49,655 nt of DNA from Kutzneria sp. 744 (lineage in GTDB: Bacteria; Actinomycetota; Actinomycetes; Mycobacteriales; Pseudonocardiaceae): assembly GCF_000568255.1 (NCBI RefSeq), contig NZ_KK037166.1:2477161-2526815 (forward strand). Direction: 5' to 3'. Below the pieces are notes generated by a model. The model ran no database searches. It saw only the letters and a program-made list of their open reading frames with translations, and was not told where the DNA came from. Positions 15,127 through 24,734 of the stretch are shown in pieces. The translations under genes were made by a program, and so were the position numbers. The number at the start of each line of letters is the position of its first letter. The first letter of the stretch is position 1.

Positions 15127-16939
15127 CGTTCAAGGTCCACTGCTGGGCGGAGCCGACGGTCAGCTGCACACCGTCCGCTTTGGACGCTGCCGACAATCCC
15201 CTGCCCTGGTTGGAGATCACGCCGTTGGCGATGGCCCACTGCTGGCCGGCAGAGCCGTTGCAGGTTCGCTGCACAACGGCGGCAACGGAAGCGTCCAGGC
15301 ATTTTCCGCTCTGGACGGAGGCGATCGTGCCGTCAGCCCGCACGGTCCAGCGCTGGTTGGTGTCGCCGGTGGTGTGGTACTGGATGATGCCCGCACCGTC
15401 CGATGTGGACGCCCCGGCGACGTCGGCGGCAGAGCCGGAGTTGGTGGCCTGGAGAACGTAGTTGTGGCCCGGGACAACGGATGTCGGCTGGCCGAAGGTG
15501 AACGTGGTGATGCTGCGGGCCGGCAGCGTGGCGGTCGCGGTGCTGCCACTGACGGAGGGCAGGGCGACCGGGGCGAGGTCCTCGGTGGCCGAGGTGCGAT
15601 AGGCGCCGGTGGCGGTGAGCTGGCCGTTCGTCGCGCCGAAGTGCAGCGGGAAAGCGGTGTCCGCGGTGTTGTCGTTGATCGCCACCACCGTCCACGTGCC
15701 GCCGGACTCGAAGGCCACCGGCCACACGCCCGAGGGCATGCCGCTGATCGGGAACCGCACGGCGTTGGGGCGGACGAACCGGCTGAAGTTGGCCAGCGCC
15801 CAGAACCGTTTGGTGACATAGAGGTTCTGGTTGCCGTTGCCGGCGTAGTTCGGGTCGTAGTAGATCAGGCCGTCGTTCCAGCCCTGGCCGTTCTTGGTGG
15901 TCGAGCAGCTCGGCGCGGCCACCGGGTCGCAGCCCAACACCGGCGACAGCGCCGTCCACCAGTCGAACTGGGCGTCTCCTGCCTCGGTCAGGTCCTGGTG
16001 GATCAGGTCGGCCATGCGCAGGCCGCCGTCGATCGTCGGATCGTAGCCCTGGCCGTAGCCGCCGCCGTTGGAGCAGCAGATCTCCGTGGCCCACAACGGT
16101 TTGCCGTAGTTCTTGGCGCTGGCCCGCAACGTGTTCAGGGTGGCGTTGGTCGGGAAGTCGTACGTGTGGTGGGCCAGCGCGACCAGGTAGCGCTGGGTGT
16201 TCGCGTCGCCGGCCCAGGCCGGCAGCTCGAAGATGTCCTGCAACGCCCAGCTGGTCTCGTCGGCCAGGACCTGCGCCGGCGAGCCCGCGTTGGTCAGGGC
16301 GGCGCCGAGGGCCCGGACGATCGGGCCGCGCTGGCCGGTGCCGACCGACATGCCCTCCTGGCCGCAGTCGCCGAAGCTGTTGTCCGGCTCGTTCATGGGG
16401 CTGACCTGCGAGAACGTCACGCCCTGCTGCTGGAAGTGGGTGACGACGTCGGCCAGGAACTGGCCGTACGCGGCCTCGCTGCCGCTCTTGAGGGAGCCGC
16501 CGCAGCTCTTGCCGTTCGTCGTCCACACCGGCGGGGCGCTGTTCACGAACGCCTGAAGATCGGGAACGCCGTGCTGGGCCGCCTGCTGCACGAAGGTCGT
16601 GCCGCCGGGGTCCTTGGACCAGTCGTAGACGCCGGGGCTGACCAGGACGGTTTGGGGCGCCCGGGGCGGATTCGTCACGCCGACACCGCCGCCGCCCACG
16701 TTGTAGCGGTAGACGCTCAGGTCGAGTCCTTCGGATCCGAACAGCAGATCACCGACCCGCTGTTGGACCGCCGGGGCAAAGTTCGCGAGGTCGTTGACCC
16801 ACCATGCCCCGGACGCGCCGAAGCCCTGGACGGACTGCGCCGGCGTGCCCGACACCTCCGCGGCCGCCTGTGGCGCCGCCACCGCGGGCGCGCCCGCAAC
16901 CGTCATGACCAGCGCCGTCGCCAGCATCCACGCCCGCAT
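15116..16939 (-). CDS. Secreted glycoside hydrolase family 30-like enzyme with C-terminal ricin-type lectin domain
   Basis: 607 residues. Signal peptide about 1-27, cleaved near AVAAPQAAA. The GH30 barrel follows with VQGFGASGAWW at its start, acid/base Glu184 (SPMNEPDN) and nucleophile Glu286 (LWATEICC). A beta-sandwich (about 390-490) and a ricin B-type lectin domain (about 500-607, with NQRWTV, GQQWAI and a final QQWTL) complete it. It probably cuts beta-linked polysaccharide outside the cell (for example beta-1,6-galactan or xylan; the exact substrate is not readable). TAACGT lies 7 nt before ATG, a leaderless pattern even for this secreted enzyme. Overlaps the convergent gene by 11 nt. 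Confidence 0.88.
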   Translation of the reverse strand: MRAWMLATALVMTVAGAPAVAAPQAAAEVSGTPAQSVQGFGASGAWWVNDLANFAPAVQQRVGDLLFGSEGLDLSVYRYNVGGGGVGVTNPPRAPQTVLVSPGVYDWSKDPGGTTFVQQAAQHGVPDLQAFVNSAPPVWTTNGKSCGGSLKSGSEAAYGQFLADVVTHFQQQGVTFSQVSPMNEPDNSFGDCGQEGMSVGTGQRGPIVRALGAALTNAGSPAQVLADETSWALQDIFELPAWAGDANTQRYLVALAHHTYDFPTNATLNTLRASAKNYGKPLWATEICCSNGGGYGQGYDPTIDGGLRMADLIHQDLTEAGDAQFDWWTALSPVLGCDPVAAPSCSTTKNGQGWNDGLIYYDPNYAGNGNQNLYVTKRFWALANFSRFVRPNAVRFPISGMPSGVWPVAFESGGTWTVVAINDNTADTAFPLHFGATNGQLTATGAYRTSATEDLAPVALPSVSGSTATATLPARSITTFTFGQPTSVVPGHNYVLQATNSGSAADVAGASTSDGAGIIQYHTTGDTNQRWTVRADGTIASVQSGKCLDASVAAVVQRTCNGSAGQQWAIANGVISNQGRGLSAASKADGVQLTVGSAQQWTLNATG

Positions 16940-16946
16940 GCCGTTG

Positions 16947-16952
16947 ACGTTA
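16947..16952 (-). promoter_or_regulatory. Leaderless-type -10 box TAACGT for the GH30 gene
   Basis: TAACGT on the minus strand, 7 nt before ATG 16939. Confidence 0.45.
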
Positions 16953-17038
16953 GGGAGTGATCACGGTCGGCGGAAAGAGCCATCCGTTGCCAGTTGACCG
17001 CAGGCGCGAACGGAGGAAGCCGGGCCAGAATGGGCCGT

Positions 17039-17359
17039 ATGGACTACGCGATGGGCCGCAACGACCGCGAGACCGAGCGGCTGATGCTCCAGGCCGATAT
17101 CTACCGCTCGCACAGCCGGCACCTGTTCACGATCGCCGGCATCGAGCCCGGCATGCGAGTCCTCGACGTGGGCTGCGGGGCCCGCGACATCAGCCTACTG
17201 ATCGCCGACCTGGTCGGTCCGACCGGGGCCGTGGTCGGCGTCGACGCCGACCCGGCGGTGCTGGAGGTCGCCCGGTCGCGGGCGCGAGCTGGTCTAACCC
17301 CCCGCGAGTCCCGCTCTCAGACACACCGAAATACGGTTTCGAGCACATCTGAGCCCTGA
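17039..17359 (+). pseudogene. SAM-dependent methyltransferase, N-terminal fragment
   Basis: 106 residues where such enzymes have about 250. The start is typical, MDYAMGRNDRETERLMLQA, and motif I VLDVGCGARD and acidic VVGVDADP are intact. Homology stops after LEVARSRARAG at about 17293. The remaining residues (LTPRESRSQTHRNT...) are encoded by the left arm of the 118-nt palindrome, so the catalytic half is gone. CAGAAT lies 7 nt before ATG 17039 (relaxed leaderless box). The breakpoint coinciding with the palindrome suggests insertion of the element or deletion ending at it. Confidence 0.7.
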
Positions 17360-17416
17360 GTCTCGGATCTGCCGGAAACCGTATTTCGGTGTGACGCTGA
17401 GCGGGACTCGCGGGGG
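17299..17416. repeat. 118-nt imperfect palindrome with 42-nt arms
   Basis: Left arm 17299-17340 and right arm 17375-17416 are complementary over two 18-nt blocks (outer CCCCCGCGAGTCCCGCTC, inner ACACCGAAATACGGTTTC) separated by a 6-nt divergent block. The 34-nt centre contains a further imperfect pair (ATCTGAG and CTCGGAT). It ends directly before the acyltransferase stop codon and begins where the methyltransferase fragment breaks off. It could end transcription of both convergent genes, but its size resembles a REP/MITE-like element. Confidence 0.8.
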
Positions 17417-18619
17417 TCAGGCGGCGGCCGGGGCCGGGACCGGTTCGGGGGCCGGTTTGGTGAAGGGAATGCGGGCGCGGCCGATGAGGACCTTGGCCAG
17501 CGGGGTGTGGATGACGATCTCCACAAAGATCAGCGAGGTGACCACGGCGAAGACGTAGGCCGACGCGGTCAGCGGCAGGCCCTGGGGGATGTGGTTGGGG
17601 AACCACATGTCGAACTCGTTGAGGAACACCCACAGCATGGCCGGGTGCACGAGGAACACGCCGAAGGAGCGCTGCGAGGCGGCGGCGACGATGCGCTGCC
17701 AGCGGGACCCGGTCTCCTGCTTGGCGGCCCAGCGCGAGCCGACCAGGTACAGGGCCAGCACGACGAAGCCGTACCAGGGCAGCATCTCGGGCTGGAGCAC
17801 GCCGGTGGCGTCGCCGGGGGTGTGGCCGTAGGCGATGTTGACGCCGTACCAGGCCAGGGCGAAGGCGGCGGACAGGCCGAGGCCCCACCAGATGAGCCGG
17901 GAGTGGGCGGTGATCCACGCCTGGAAGGCCTCGTAGTGGAACGCGGCGATGCAGCCGGCGATCAGGAAGAACTGGTACGTGAACACGATGGTGCCGTCGT
18001 TGGACCACAGCTCGCCGAGCAGCGAGTCCGGGTCGGACGGGGCGGGCAGGTAGGTCTCGGCGAACGACAGCGCCACCTGCAGCACCAGGGAGCCGACGAG
18101 GATCTTCTTGTGGTGCCGGACGGTCGCCTTGAGCACGGCCAGCACCAGCGGGAACAGGATGTAGAACTGGAGGGACACCAGCAGGAAGTACAGGTGGTAC
18201 CAGCCGATCCCCTTGTAGATGCAGCCCCACAGGTAGTCGAGGAACTCGCCGACCGGCAGCGCGGGCATGCCGACCTGCTGGATGATCCCGAAGTAGAACG
18301 CGGTCCAGATCAGGTACGGGATGCCGACCAGCGACATCCGCCGTCGCCAGAAGTTGCCGGCGGCCAGCGGGCGCCTGCGGTAGGTGTAGACGAGCACGAA
18401 ACCGGTCAGGAAGAAGAAAACGGACCGGGTGAAGTGCAGCAGGGTCAGCGCGCCGTAGGCGGTGACGTTGGCCCCGTCGTTGGTGTACGTGATGACGTGC
18501 ACGGCGATCACGCTGGCGAAGGTCAGCACTCGGACCAGGTCCACCTGGTTGAGGTGTCCCTTGCCCGCCTTCGCCTTGGCGGTGGCCGCCGGCGCGGCGG
18601 GGAGCATCTGGACGCTCAT
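17417..18619 (-). CDS. Acyltransferase family 3 membrane protein
   Basis: 400 residues with about ten hydrophobic helices, the architecture of acyltransferase-3 (OafA/NodX-like) proteins. The N-terminal helix holds the family motif: VDLVRVLTFASVIAVHVITY with the conserved His, followed by FFFLTGFVLVYTYRR and the Arg-rich loop RRRMSLVGIPYLIWT. Such proteins transfer acetyl or other acyl groups to sugars or lipids at the membrane. ATG 18619 has GGGAGG about 10 nt upstream. It stands alone between the palindrome and a 280-nt gap, so no pathway is implied. Confidence 0.85.
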   Translation of the reverse strand: MSVQMLPAAPAATAKAKAGKGHLNQVDLVRVLTFASVIAVHVITYTNDGANVTAYGALTLLHFTRSVFFFLTGFVLVYTYRRRPLAAGNFWRRRMSLVGIPYLIWTAFYFGIIQQVGMPALPVGEFLDYLWGCIYKGIGWYHLYFLLVSLQFYILFPLVLAVLKATVRHHKKILVGSLVLQVALSFAETYLPAPSDPDSLLGELWSNDGTIVFTYQFFLIAGCIAAFHYEAFQAWITAHSRLIWWGLGLSAAFALAWYGVNIAYGHTPGDATGVLQPEMLPWYGFVVLALYLVGSRWAAKQETGSRWQRIVAAASQRSFGVFLVHPAMLWVFLNEFDMWFPNHIPQGLPLTASAYVFAVVTSLIFVEIVIHTPLAKVLIGRARIPFTKPAPEPVPAPAAA

Positions 18620-18755
18620 CGGGCGTGTCCTCCCTCATCCATCTCGTGATCGGTGACTAGCTAACAACCTCGACCTGAGAGTGGATTAAGGATGGGCGTT
18701 TCGTTGCCTGTCGATAACCTTCCGACGGCCCGGCAAGCTCTCCCATGATCCGCGC

Positions 18756-18919
18756 ATGTCCCTTCCGACCAGGGGATTCACCTCCGACCCTTGGCACTGG
18801 GCCGGACAGGTGACCTTCAGCATCTCGACAGGTGACGCCCAGGCTTCCCGGTGGAGATCACGCCGCTGGCCGAGCGTCGGTTCACCGTAGCGAACGGGAT
18901 CACCGACACGACCGGGTGA
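18756..18919 (+). other. Possible short frameshifted ORF or gene remnant
   Basis: ATG 18756 opens MSLPTRGFTSDPWHWAGQ...STGDAQA; one base short near 18841, the sequence continues in another frame as GFPVEITPLAERRFTVANGI to a stop at 18917-18919. Both parts look codon-biased, and together they would make about 55 residues of no family I recognise. It overlaps the end of the GH88/105-like gene on the other strand. Weak evidence; the rest of the 18620-18899 gap shows nothing else. Confidence 0.2.
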
Positions 18920-19958
18920 CCAGGGCCGCCGCGTAAGCGTGCAGCCCGAGGCCCTGACCCCAAGGCTGAATGCGGTCGTCACGAATGACGGAGTACCCGA
19001 ACGGCACCAGTTGTAACACCGTTCCCGCGCTGGACCTGGTGACCGTTCCGTTCTCCGTCACGTGTGGATGCAGGCCGCCCAGGGCCCGCCATCCCGCTGA
19101 CCTCAACACTTCAGCAGAAACAACGTTCAAAGCGGCGGCCCGGAACAGCGCGGCGGCGATGCCGGCTGTGGCCGAGGTCTCGATGATGCCGCGTGTCTCC
19201 GGGTAGCCGTCGACCAGAACGTCCCAGACGCCATGGGAGGGCTGGGTCGCCATCAGCCCGGTCAGCTGCGCGGCCAGGCGTTCACGGACGTGACCGAGGC
19301 TCGGGTCGGCTTCGAGGATTTCGACGCCGGCCAGGGCCAGCCAAGCGTTGGCGCGGCCCCAGAAGCACCGGATGGTCTCGCCACGATGCGAGCCGTGGGC
19401 GAACAGGCCGCTGGCCGGATCGCCGAGCACCTCGGCATGCAGCGTCCACTGCCGGGCGGCCTCGGTGACGAGCGCCGGTCGGTCCAGGGCGCGTCCGCAG
19501 TGCACGAGGAAAACCCCGGCCATGAAGGCGGTGTCGGCCCACACCCCGCCGGGCCAGTGCTCCAACGGCCCGGAATCGGTGCGTGCGGCCAGCCAGTCCA
19601 GCAGCCGCACGCAGCCGTCGCGGTAGCGGCGATCACCGGTTTCGCGGTACAGCCAGGCACAAGCGGCGCCGGGAATGAGCGAGTTGACATGATCGGGCTC
19701 GATGCCGGCGGCCAGGTGGCGATCGACAAAATCGATCACGAAGTGCGGCACGGGATCCCCCGTCGCCTCGGCCAGGCGAAGCAGGCCGAGCAGCACCACG
19801 CCCTCGCCCCAGAACCACCGTGACAGGCCCATGTCCGAGGCCCGGGCCGCGATCCGCCGACCGGTGTCGGCCAACACGTCAACTGTCAACAGCGCGGGGT
19901 CGACCGGCGGCAGCGGGGGTTGCGCGTACAGGGACGAACTCGGGTCCAGTCCGGTCAC
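18900..19958 (-). CDS. GH88/GH105-like unsaturated glycuronyl hydrolase
   Basis: 352 residues, alpha/alpha-barrel type. SRWFWGEGVVLLGLLRLAEA (46-65) and GGVWADTAFMAGVFL (137-151) match the YteR/Ugl pattern, where an Asp such as Asp142 hydrates the enol ether of unsaturated uronic acids. GSHRGETIRCFWGRANAWLA supplies the substrate-site Trp and His. No signal peptide, so intracellular: it would trim unsaturated oligosaccharides made by a lyase. GTG 19958 has GGGAGG upstream and overlaps the 773-residue gene by 4 nt, so they are translationally coupled. Confidence 0.8.
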   Translation of the reverse strand: MTGLDPSSSLYAQPPLPPVDPALLTVDVLADTGRRIAARASDMGLSRWFWGEGVVLLGLLRLAEATGDPVPHFVIDFVDRHLAAGIEPDHVNSLIPGAACAWLYRETGDRRYRDGCVRLLDWLAARTDSGPLEHWPGGVWADTAFMAGVFLVHCGRALDRPALVTEAARQWTLHAEVLGDPASGLFAHGSHRGETIRCFWGRANAWLALAGVEILEADPSLGHVRERLAAQLTGLMATQPSHGVWDVLVDGYPETRGIIETSATAGIAAALFRAAALNVVSAEVLRSAGWRALGGLHPHVTENGTVTRSSAGTVLQLVPFGYSVIRDDRIQPWGQGLGLHAYAAALVTRSCR

Positions 19959-22276
19959 GGTCCCTCCCAGTCCAGGGTGTGCTCGCGGTATCTCACGCCG
20001 CCGGACCAGAATTCCGGCTCGGCCGGGTCGGGGTCGCCGACCACGCACACCCACGCCGTGCCGGGACCGTTGGGCCGCAGCTCCTGATACGCATCCGCAC
20101 CCACGGTGACGATCCTGGCCCCGCCTTCGCAGGCCAGGGCCACGATACCGTCGCCGCGACGGCCGATCGTCCATACCCCGCGCTGCTCCCACGAGTCCAA
20201 GGTGGACAACGGGAACCAGGCGTGGGTGTAGCCCATCGGGTCGTCCGGCGGGATCCGGTACAGCGCCAGCACGACGTCACGGAACTGCCTGGCCCGGGGC
20301 AGGATCCGGTTGCCGGCCCAGGCGTTGGGCCGGGCCGAGGAGCTGGTCGAGGAGTTGGGCGCGTGGGTGACGTAGACCTGCGTCTCCGGCCCGAGCGTCG
20401 CGCCCCAGACGTGCTCCTGCAATCCGGGCAGCCCCGGCCGGTAATCCTCCACAGTGGACAGCATCACGTCCGGCGTCTTGTACACCACGATGTCCGAGTG
20501 GTACGGCCGCGAGAGCAGGTCGTGCTCGAAGCGGTACTCCCCTTCCGAGCTGATCCGCAGCAGGTCACGAGACGCCGGGGCCGCCGGAATCCGGTACGTC
20601 ACCGCCGCGGCCAGAGCCGTCGCCGGCAGGACGGCGGCGTTCAGGGCGCCGACGCCGTAGCAGAGCCACAGGATCGGCGCGGTCTCCTCGAACCGCGACG
20701 ACCGCACGGTGTTGACGTACGACCGCCCGTGCGCGGCCCCGTTGATGCCCCGCCAGGACGTCATGTGCAGCCCGGTCAGGATCCGATCCAGCAGCGTCCG
20801 GGCGGCCTCGACCAGCGAGGAATCCGAGGCGAACTCCACAATGGACACCAGCGCGAGCGCGTCGATGGCCAGGTAGGCGTTGGAGTTGAACTCGCTGAAC
20901 CCGCCGGCCAGCCGCCGTCGGATCCACTCGGCCGCCAGCTCTCCGCCGTGCGCCGCGTGCGCCGCGCCCCGCCATCCCGTGTTGCCGAAGACAGAGTCCC
21001 CGAACAGCTCCCCGGTCAGCAGCTCGGCGGTGTGCCACACCAGCTGGTGGTTCTCGGTGAAGTAGCACATGGCGTCCAGACCGGGCTGGTCGATCCAGTA
21101 CTTGAAGCCCAGCAGCGCGGCCCGGACCTCGTCCCGCAGCCCCGGATCCCAGTCCTCGGCGCCTATCCGGTGCAGCAACGTCACCAGGCCGACGGCCTCG
21201 AAGTCGGCGCAGTCGGCCCGGCCGCCGATCATCCACAGCGACCGCGCCAAAGCCGCCCCAGACACGTATCCCGAGGCCAGCGCGGTCGCCACGCTCGGCG
21301 TCGTCGACCGCACGTGGGCCAGCAGCTCCGATCGCCACTGTTCCGGCGGGCCAACGGGTTCGCCCCGATACGACGAGGGCAGCACCGCGACCGGGAACTC
21401 CCGGAACACGGGCGAACCGTCCACCGACACCCGCAGCGTGACCTCGCCGCTGGCCAGCATCGACGCCGACCCGACCGCCCCCTCGGCGTCCGAGTCCAGC
21501 CGCACGGTCGCCCGGCCGTCGACCAACGTCACCAGCTCGCGGCCGACCCGCAACGAAGCCCCGGCCGGCCCGGTCAGCTCGACGGAACCGTTGACGGTGC
21601 CCCACGTCGGCGTGCCGACCGCGGCCAGGATCCGCTCCGCCGCGGCCGAGGCCCGCTCGTCCGCCCCGGGACTGGGAATCACCACCCGCACCGGCAGCCC
21701 GTCGACCCGCAGCCGCACCACCTGGCGGCACTCCCGGAAACCGACCTGCCACGACGTGATCACGACCTGCGACACCCCGGACGGCAGCCACACCCGGATC
21801 GTGTGCTCGGCCGGCTCCATGTAGGTGACGGTGTCGGCGTGCAGAAGGAGTTCACCGTTGACATGCACCAGAACCGGGCCGGTGCTGGCCACCCGCAGCG
21901 TCCGCCACTCGGCCTGGTCGACCTCCAACGCGGTGCCGGCGACGGCGGTGCGATACGTCGGCGTGAAGCAGAATTCGCTCCAATCGACCAAACCGTCCGC
22001 ACCGGTATGAATACGGCGAAAGTCGGGCCCATCAACGACTTCCGGCACCGGCCGGTCGACCGGCAGCGGCCGGGCGAGATAGAGCCGGCGCTTGAGCGGG
22101 GTGACGTCCGGGCCGTTCGTGAGGACCCATCGGCCGTCGGGTCCCCACGGCGAACCCGTGGCCTCCAGACCGAGATCCGAGTCGGGCACAGGTGCGGCGA
22201 TCACGGGCCGCACCACCCAATCCCGTACCGAACCGGTTACCGACAGTCGATGAGTGGTGCGTCCATTCGAGGGCAC
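19955..22276 (-). CDS. Uncharacterised 773-residue protein, probable carbohydrate-active alpha/alpha-barrel enzyme
   Basis: I do not recognise a family. No signal peptide or membrane helix. Residues 1-330 look beta-rich (SQVVITSWQVGFRECRQVVR, VNGSVELTGPAGASLRVG). Residues 330-600 are helical with paired-helix spacing and invariant-looking polar clusters: CYFTENHQLVWHTAELLTGE, NTGWRGAAHA, GGFSEFNSNAYLAIDALAL. Residues 600-773 return to beta structure. This beta / alpha-alpha toroid / beta layout is common in polysaccharide lyases, and the coupled GH88/105-like gene acts on lyase products, so a lyase or glycosidase is inferred. GTG 22276 has CAGAAT 7 nt upstream. Divergent from efeO. Confidence 0.6.
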   Translation of the reverse strand: MPSNGRTTHRLSVTGSVRDWVVRPVIAAPVPDSDLGLEATGSPWGPDGRWVLTNGPDVTPLKRRLYLARPLPVDRPVPEVVDGPDFRRIHTGADGLVDWSEFCFTPTYRTAVAGTALEVDQAEWRTLRVASTGPVLVHVNGELLLHADTVTYMEPAEHTIRVWLPSGVSQVVITSWQVGFRECRQVVRLRVDGLPVRVVIPSPGADERASAAAERILAAVGTPTWGTVNGSVELTGPAGASLRVGRELVTLVDGRATVRLDSDAEGAVGSASMLASGEVTLRVSVDGSPVFREFPVAVLPSSYRGEPVGPPEQWRSELLAHVRSTTPSVATALASGYVSGAALARSLWMIGGRADCADFEAVGLVTLLHRIGAEDWDPGLRDEVRAALLGFKYWIDQPGLDAMCYFTENHQLVWHTAELLTGELFGDSVFGNTGWRGAAHAAHGGELAAEWIRRRLAGGFSEFNSNAYLAIDALALVSIVEFASDSSLVEAARTLLDRILTGLHMTSWRGINGAAHGRSYVNTVRSSRFEETAPILWLCYGVGALNAAVLPATALAAAVTYRIPAAPASRDLLRISSEGEYRFEHDLLSRPYHSDIVVYKTPDVMLSTVEDYRPGLPGLQEHVWGATLGPETQVYVTHAPNSSTSSSARPNAWAGNRILPRARQFRDVVLALYRIPPDDPMGYTHAWFPLSTLDSWEQRGVWTIGRRGDGIVALACEGGARIVTVGADAYQELRPNGPGTAWVCVVGDPDPAEPEFWSGGVRYREHTLDWEGP

Positions 22277-22381
22277 AATGCCGATTCTGTCCGACTAGGA
22301 CGAACACTGAGTGACGAGCGGACCAACAGTGCTGGACTCCCCTGACCGCAGCCTTAGGATTCCCCACGATAGAGATTGCCG

Positions 22382-23524
22382 ATGACCAGGAGCGACCTCG
22401 TGCGGACACCCCGTCCCCTGCCGGCGGCGATCGCGTTGGTCGGCGTGGGAGCGGTTGTCGCGGTGGCGGTCTGGCGGCCCTGGGAGGGCTCCGCCGACGC
22501 GGTCGGCGGGCCGGCGCAGATCACCGTGTCCCGCAGCGCCTGCGGCCAGGGCTGGAACGATGCCAAGGCCGGTCGGCAGACGTTCACCGTGCACAACACC
22601 GGCGACGCCGCGGCCGAGGTCGACCTGGTCGAGCTGGACAGCGGCAAGGTGTACGGCGAGGTCGAGGGGCTCGGGCCGAACACCAGCGCGTCGATGGACG
22701 TGCAGCTGGGAGCCGGCCAGTTCGCCTTCCGCTGCCTGATCGAGGACACCGATCCGCTCACGGGCCCGGCCGTGCGGCTGCAGGGCGACGCCGAGGGCGG
22801 CGCGGCCGTGGTTCCGGTCACCAAGAACGACATGCTGCCGCTGGTCAAGCAGTACGAGGCCGCGGTATCCGCCGGCGTCGCCGATCTCGTTGCCAAGACG
22901 GACAAGCTGCGCGACGACATCGGCGCCGGCAACCTGGACACCGCCCGCGCCGACTGGCTGCCGGCGCACCTGGCGTACAACTCGCTCGGCGCGGCCTACG
23001 GCGCGTTCGGCGACTTCGCGGACAAGATCGACGGCTCCGACGCGGGCTTCCACCCGCTGGAGAAGGGCTTGTGGCACAACGCCTCGGCCGCCGATCTCAA
23101 GCCGATCGCCGACCAGCTGTCCACCGACGTGCACGGGCTTCAGGCCGACCTGCCCAACGAACAGGTGGATCCGAACGATCTCGGGCTGCGGGCCCACGAG
23201 ATCATGGAGAACGCGCTTCAGTTCGAGCTCACCGGCGAGAACGACCAGGGCAGCGGTACGGTGCTGAACACCGCGCTGGCCAACCTCGACGGCAGCGCCA
23301 AGGTGCTGGCCATCCTGGACCCGGTGCTCAAGCCCCGCTACGCCGACCTACCGGCCGTGCAGAAGTGGTCGGACCGCACGCGGACGCTGCTGACCGCCCA
23401 CCTGAACACGCCGGTCGGCCAGCTGGACCGGACCACCCGCGAACAGATCAACGGGGCCGTCGGCGAGCTGCTGGAGAAGCTCGCGCCGGTGGCCGCGATC
23501 TGCGAAGTACGGAGGAGTTCATGA
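22382..23524 (+). CDS. efeO: EfeO: iron-uptake periplasmic/lipid-side protein (cupredoxin plus M75 imelysin domain)
   Basis: 380 residues. An N-terminal hydrophobic segment (about 13-32) anchors or exports it. Residues 45-130 form the cupredoxin-like domain ([20 protein letters not shown] ... FAFRCLIED). The M75 imelysin domain follows (about 145-375), with [20 protein letters not shown] and [14 protein letters not shown]. In EfeUOB systems EfeO binds iron for the EfeU permease. Its stop overlaps the efeB start (ATGA). ATG 22382 is preferred over the TTG 6 nt upstream. A full IdeR box is not visible at the promoter. Confidence 0.87.
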   Translation: MTRSDLVRTPRPLPAAIALVGVGAVVAVAVWRPWEGSADAVGGPAQITVSRSACGQGWNDAKAGRQTFTVHNTGDAAAEVDLVELDSGKVYGEVEGLGPNTSASMDVQLGAGQFAFRCLIEDTDPLTGPAVRLQGDAEGGAAVVPVTKNDMLPLVKQYEAAVSAGVADLVAKTDKLRDDIGAGNLDTARADWLPAHLAYNSLGAAYGAFGDFADKIDGSDAGFHPLEKGLWHNASAADLKPIADQLSTDVHGLQADLPNEQVDPNDLGLRAHEIMENALQFELTGENDQGSGTVLNTALANLDGSAKVLAILDPVLKPRYADLPAVQKWSDRTRTLLTAHLNTPVGQLDRTTREQINGAVGELLEKLAPVAAICEVRRSS

Positions 23525-24714
23525 CCGGCGTCGGCCGCCGTTCCTTCCTGCGCGGCGCTCTCGTCGGCGCGGGCGCGGCGGCGGTGACCGGGCTGTCGGT
23601 GACCGCCGACGCCGAGCCGTCGACGGCGGTGGCGTTCCACGGCGTGCACCAGGCCGGCATCGACACCCCGCCGCAGAAGCAGGCCGTCTTCGCCTCCTTC
23701 GACGTGATCGCCGCCGACAAGGCCGAGCTGACCGCGCTGTTCCAGACGCTGACCGACCGGGCCCGGATGCTCACCGCGGGCGGCGCGCTGCCGCCGCTGG
23801 GCATCACCGCGCCGCCGGCCGACTCCGGCGTGCTCGGGCCGGACATGCCCGGCGACGACCTCACCGTCACGGTCGGTGTCGGCGCCTCGCTGTTCGACGA
23901 CCGCTACGGCATCAAGGACCGCAAGCCGGCCAAGCTGACGCCGATGAAGGCGTTCCCCAACGACAGCCTGGACGACAGCCAGTGCCACGGGGACCTCAGC
24001 CTCCAGCTGTGCGCCGCCGAGACCGACACCGTGCTGCATGCGTTGCGGGACATCGCCCGCCACACTCGTGGCGCGATGCAGCTGCGCTGGCGGATCGACG
24101 GCTTCCAGAACCCGCCCCGCCCCTCCGGCACGCAGCGCAACCTCATGGGCTTCAAGGACGGCATCGTCAAGCCCGTGCCGGCCGACTTCGACAAGCTCGT
24201 GTGGGTGGGCAAAGGCAACGGTGAGCCCGCCTGGACCGAAGGCGGCAGCTACCAGGTGCTGCGCCAGATCCGCATGCTGGTGGAGTTCTGGGACCGGGTG
24301 TCGGTGGGCGAGCAGGAGAACATGTTCGGGCGGCGGCGGGACACCGGGGCGCCGCTGGACGGCAACACCGAGACCGACGTGCCGGACTACCCCGCCGACC
24401 CGACCGGCACGGCGATCCCGCTGACCAGCCACATCCGCAAGGCCAATCCGCGGACCGACGACACCGCGCCGAGCCAGTTCCTGCGGCGCGGCTACAACTA
24501 CGACCGGGGCACCGACTCCGTCGGCGACCTGGACATGGGGCTGATGTTCTGCGGCTACCAGCAGGACATCGCCCGGCAGTTCGAGGCCGTGCAGACCCGG
24601 CTGGTCGACGAGCCGCTCGTCGACTACATCAGGCCGGTCGGCGGCGGCTACTTCTTCGCGCTTCCCGGTGTTCGGGACAGCAACGACCACTTCGGACGGT
24701 CGTTGCTCACATGA
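23521..24714 (+). CDS. efeB: EfeB: Tat-exported Dyp-type haem peroxidase
   Basis: 397 residues. Twin-arginine signal [17 protein letters not shown] at 5-21, with cleavage near TADAEP. The Dyp signature GFKDG is at 210-214, where the Asp is the distal catalytic residue; the proximal haem ligand is His304 in SHIRKANPR, and [10 protein letters not shown] follows. EfeB oxidises ferrous iron or handles haem for EfeO/EfeU. It has a GGAGG ribosome site and overlaps efeO by 4 nt. The permease gene efeU, normally in this operon, is not next to it within the window; the following gene is a phosphoesterase. Confidence 0.9.
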   Translation: MTGVGRRSFLRGALVGAGAAAVTGLSVTADAEPSTAVAFHGVHQAGIDTPPQKQAVFASFDVIAADKAELTALFQTLTDRARMLTAGGALPPLGITAPPADSGVLGPDMPGDDLTVTVGVGASLFDDRYGIKDRKPAKLTPMKAFPNDSLDDSQCHGDLSLQLCAAETDTVLHALRDIARHTRGAMQLRWRIDGFQNPPRPSGTQRNLMGFKDGIVKPVPADFDKLVWVGKGNGEPAWTEGGSYQVLRQIRMLVEFWDRVSVGEQENMFGRRRDTGAPLDGNTETDVPDYPADPTGTAIPLTSHIRKANPRTDDTAPSQFLRRGYNYDRGTDSVGDLDMGLMFCGYQQDIARQFEAVQTRLVDEPLVDYIRPVGGGYFFALPGVRDSNDHFGRSLLT

Positions 24715-24734
24715 GTCACTCAGGAGGAAAAGGC

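Noticed and set aside
18686-18982. 98-residue minus-strand ORF between the acyltransferase and GH88/105-like genes
   Set aside because: No motif, biased composition, and it overlaps the end of the GH88/105-like gene in another frame.
22356-22374. IdeR-like box upstream of efeO
   Set aside because: TTAGGATTCC resembles only one half of the TTAGGTTAGGCTAACCTAA consensus; about half of the 19 positions match.
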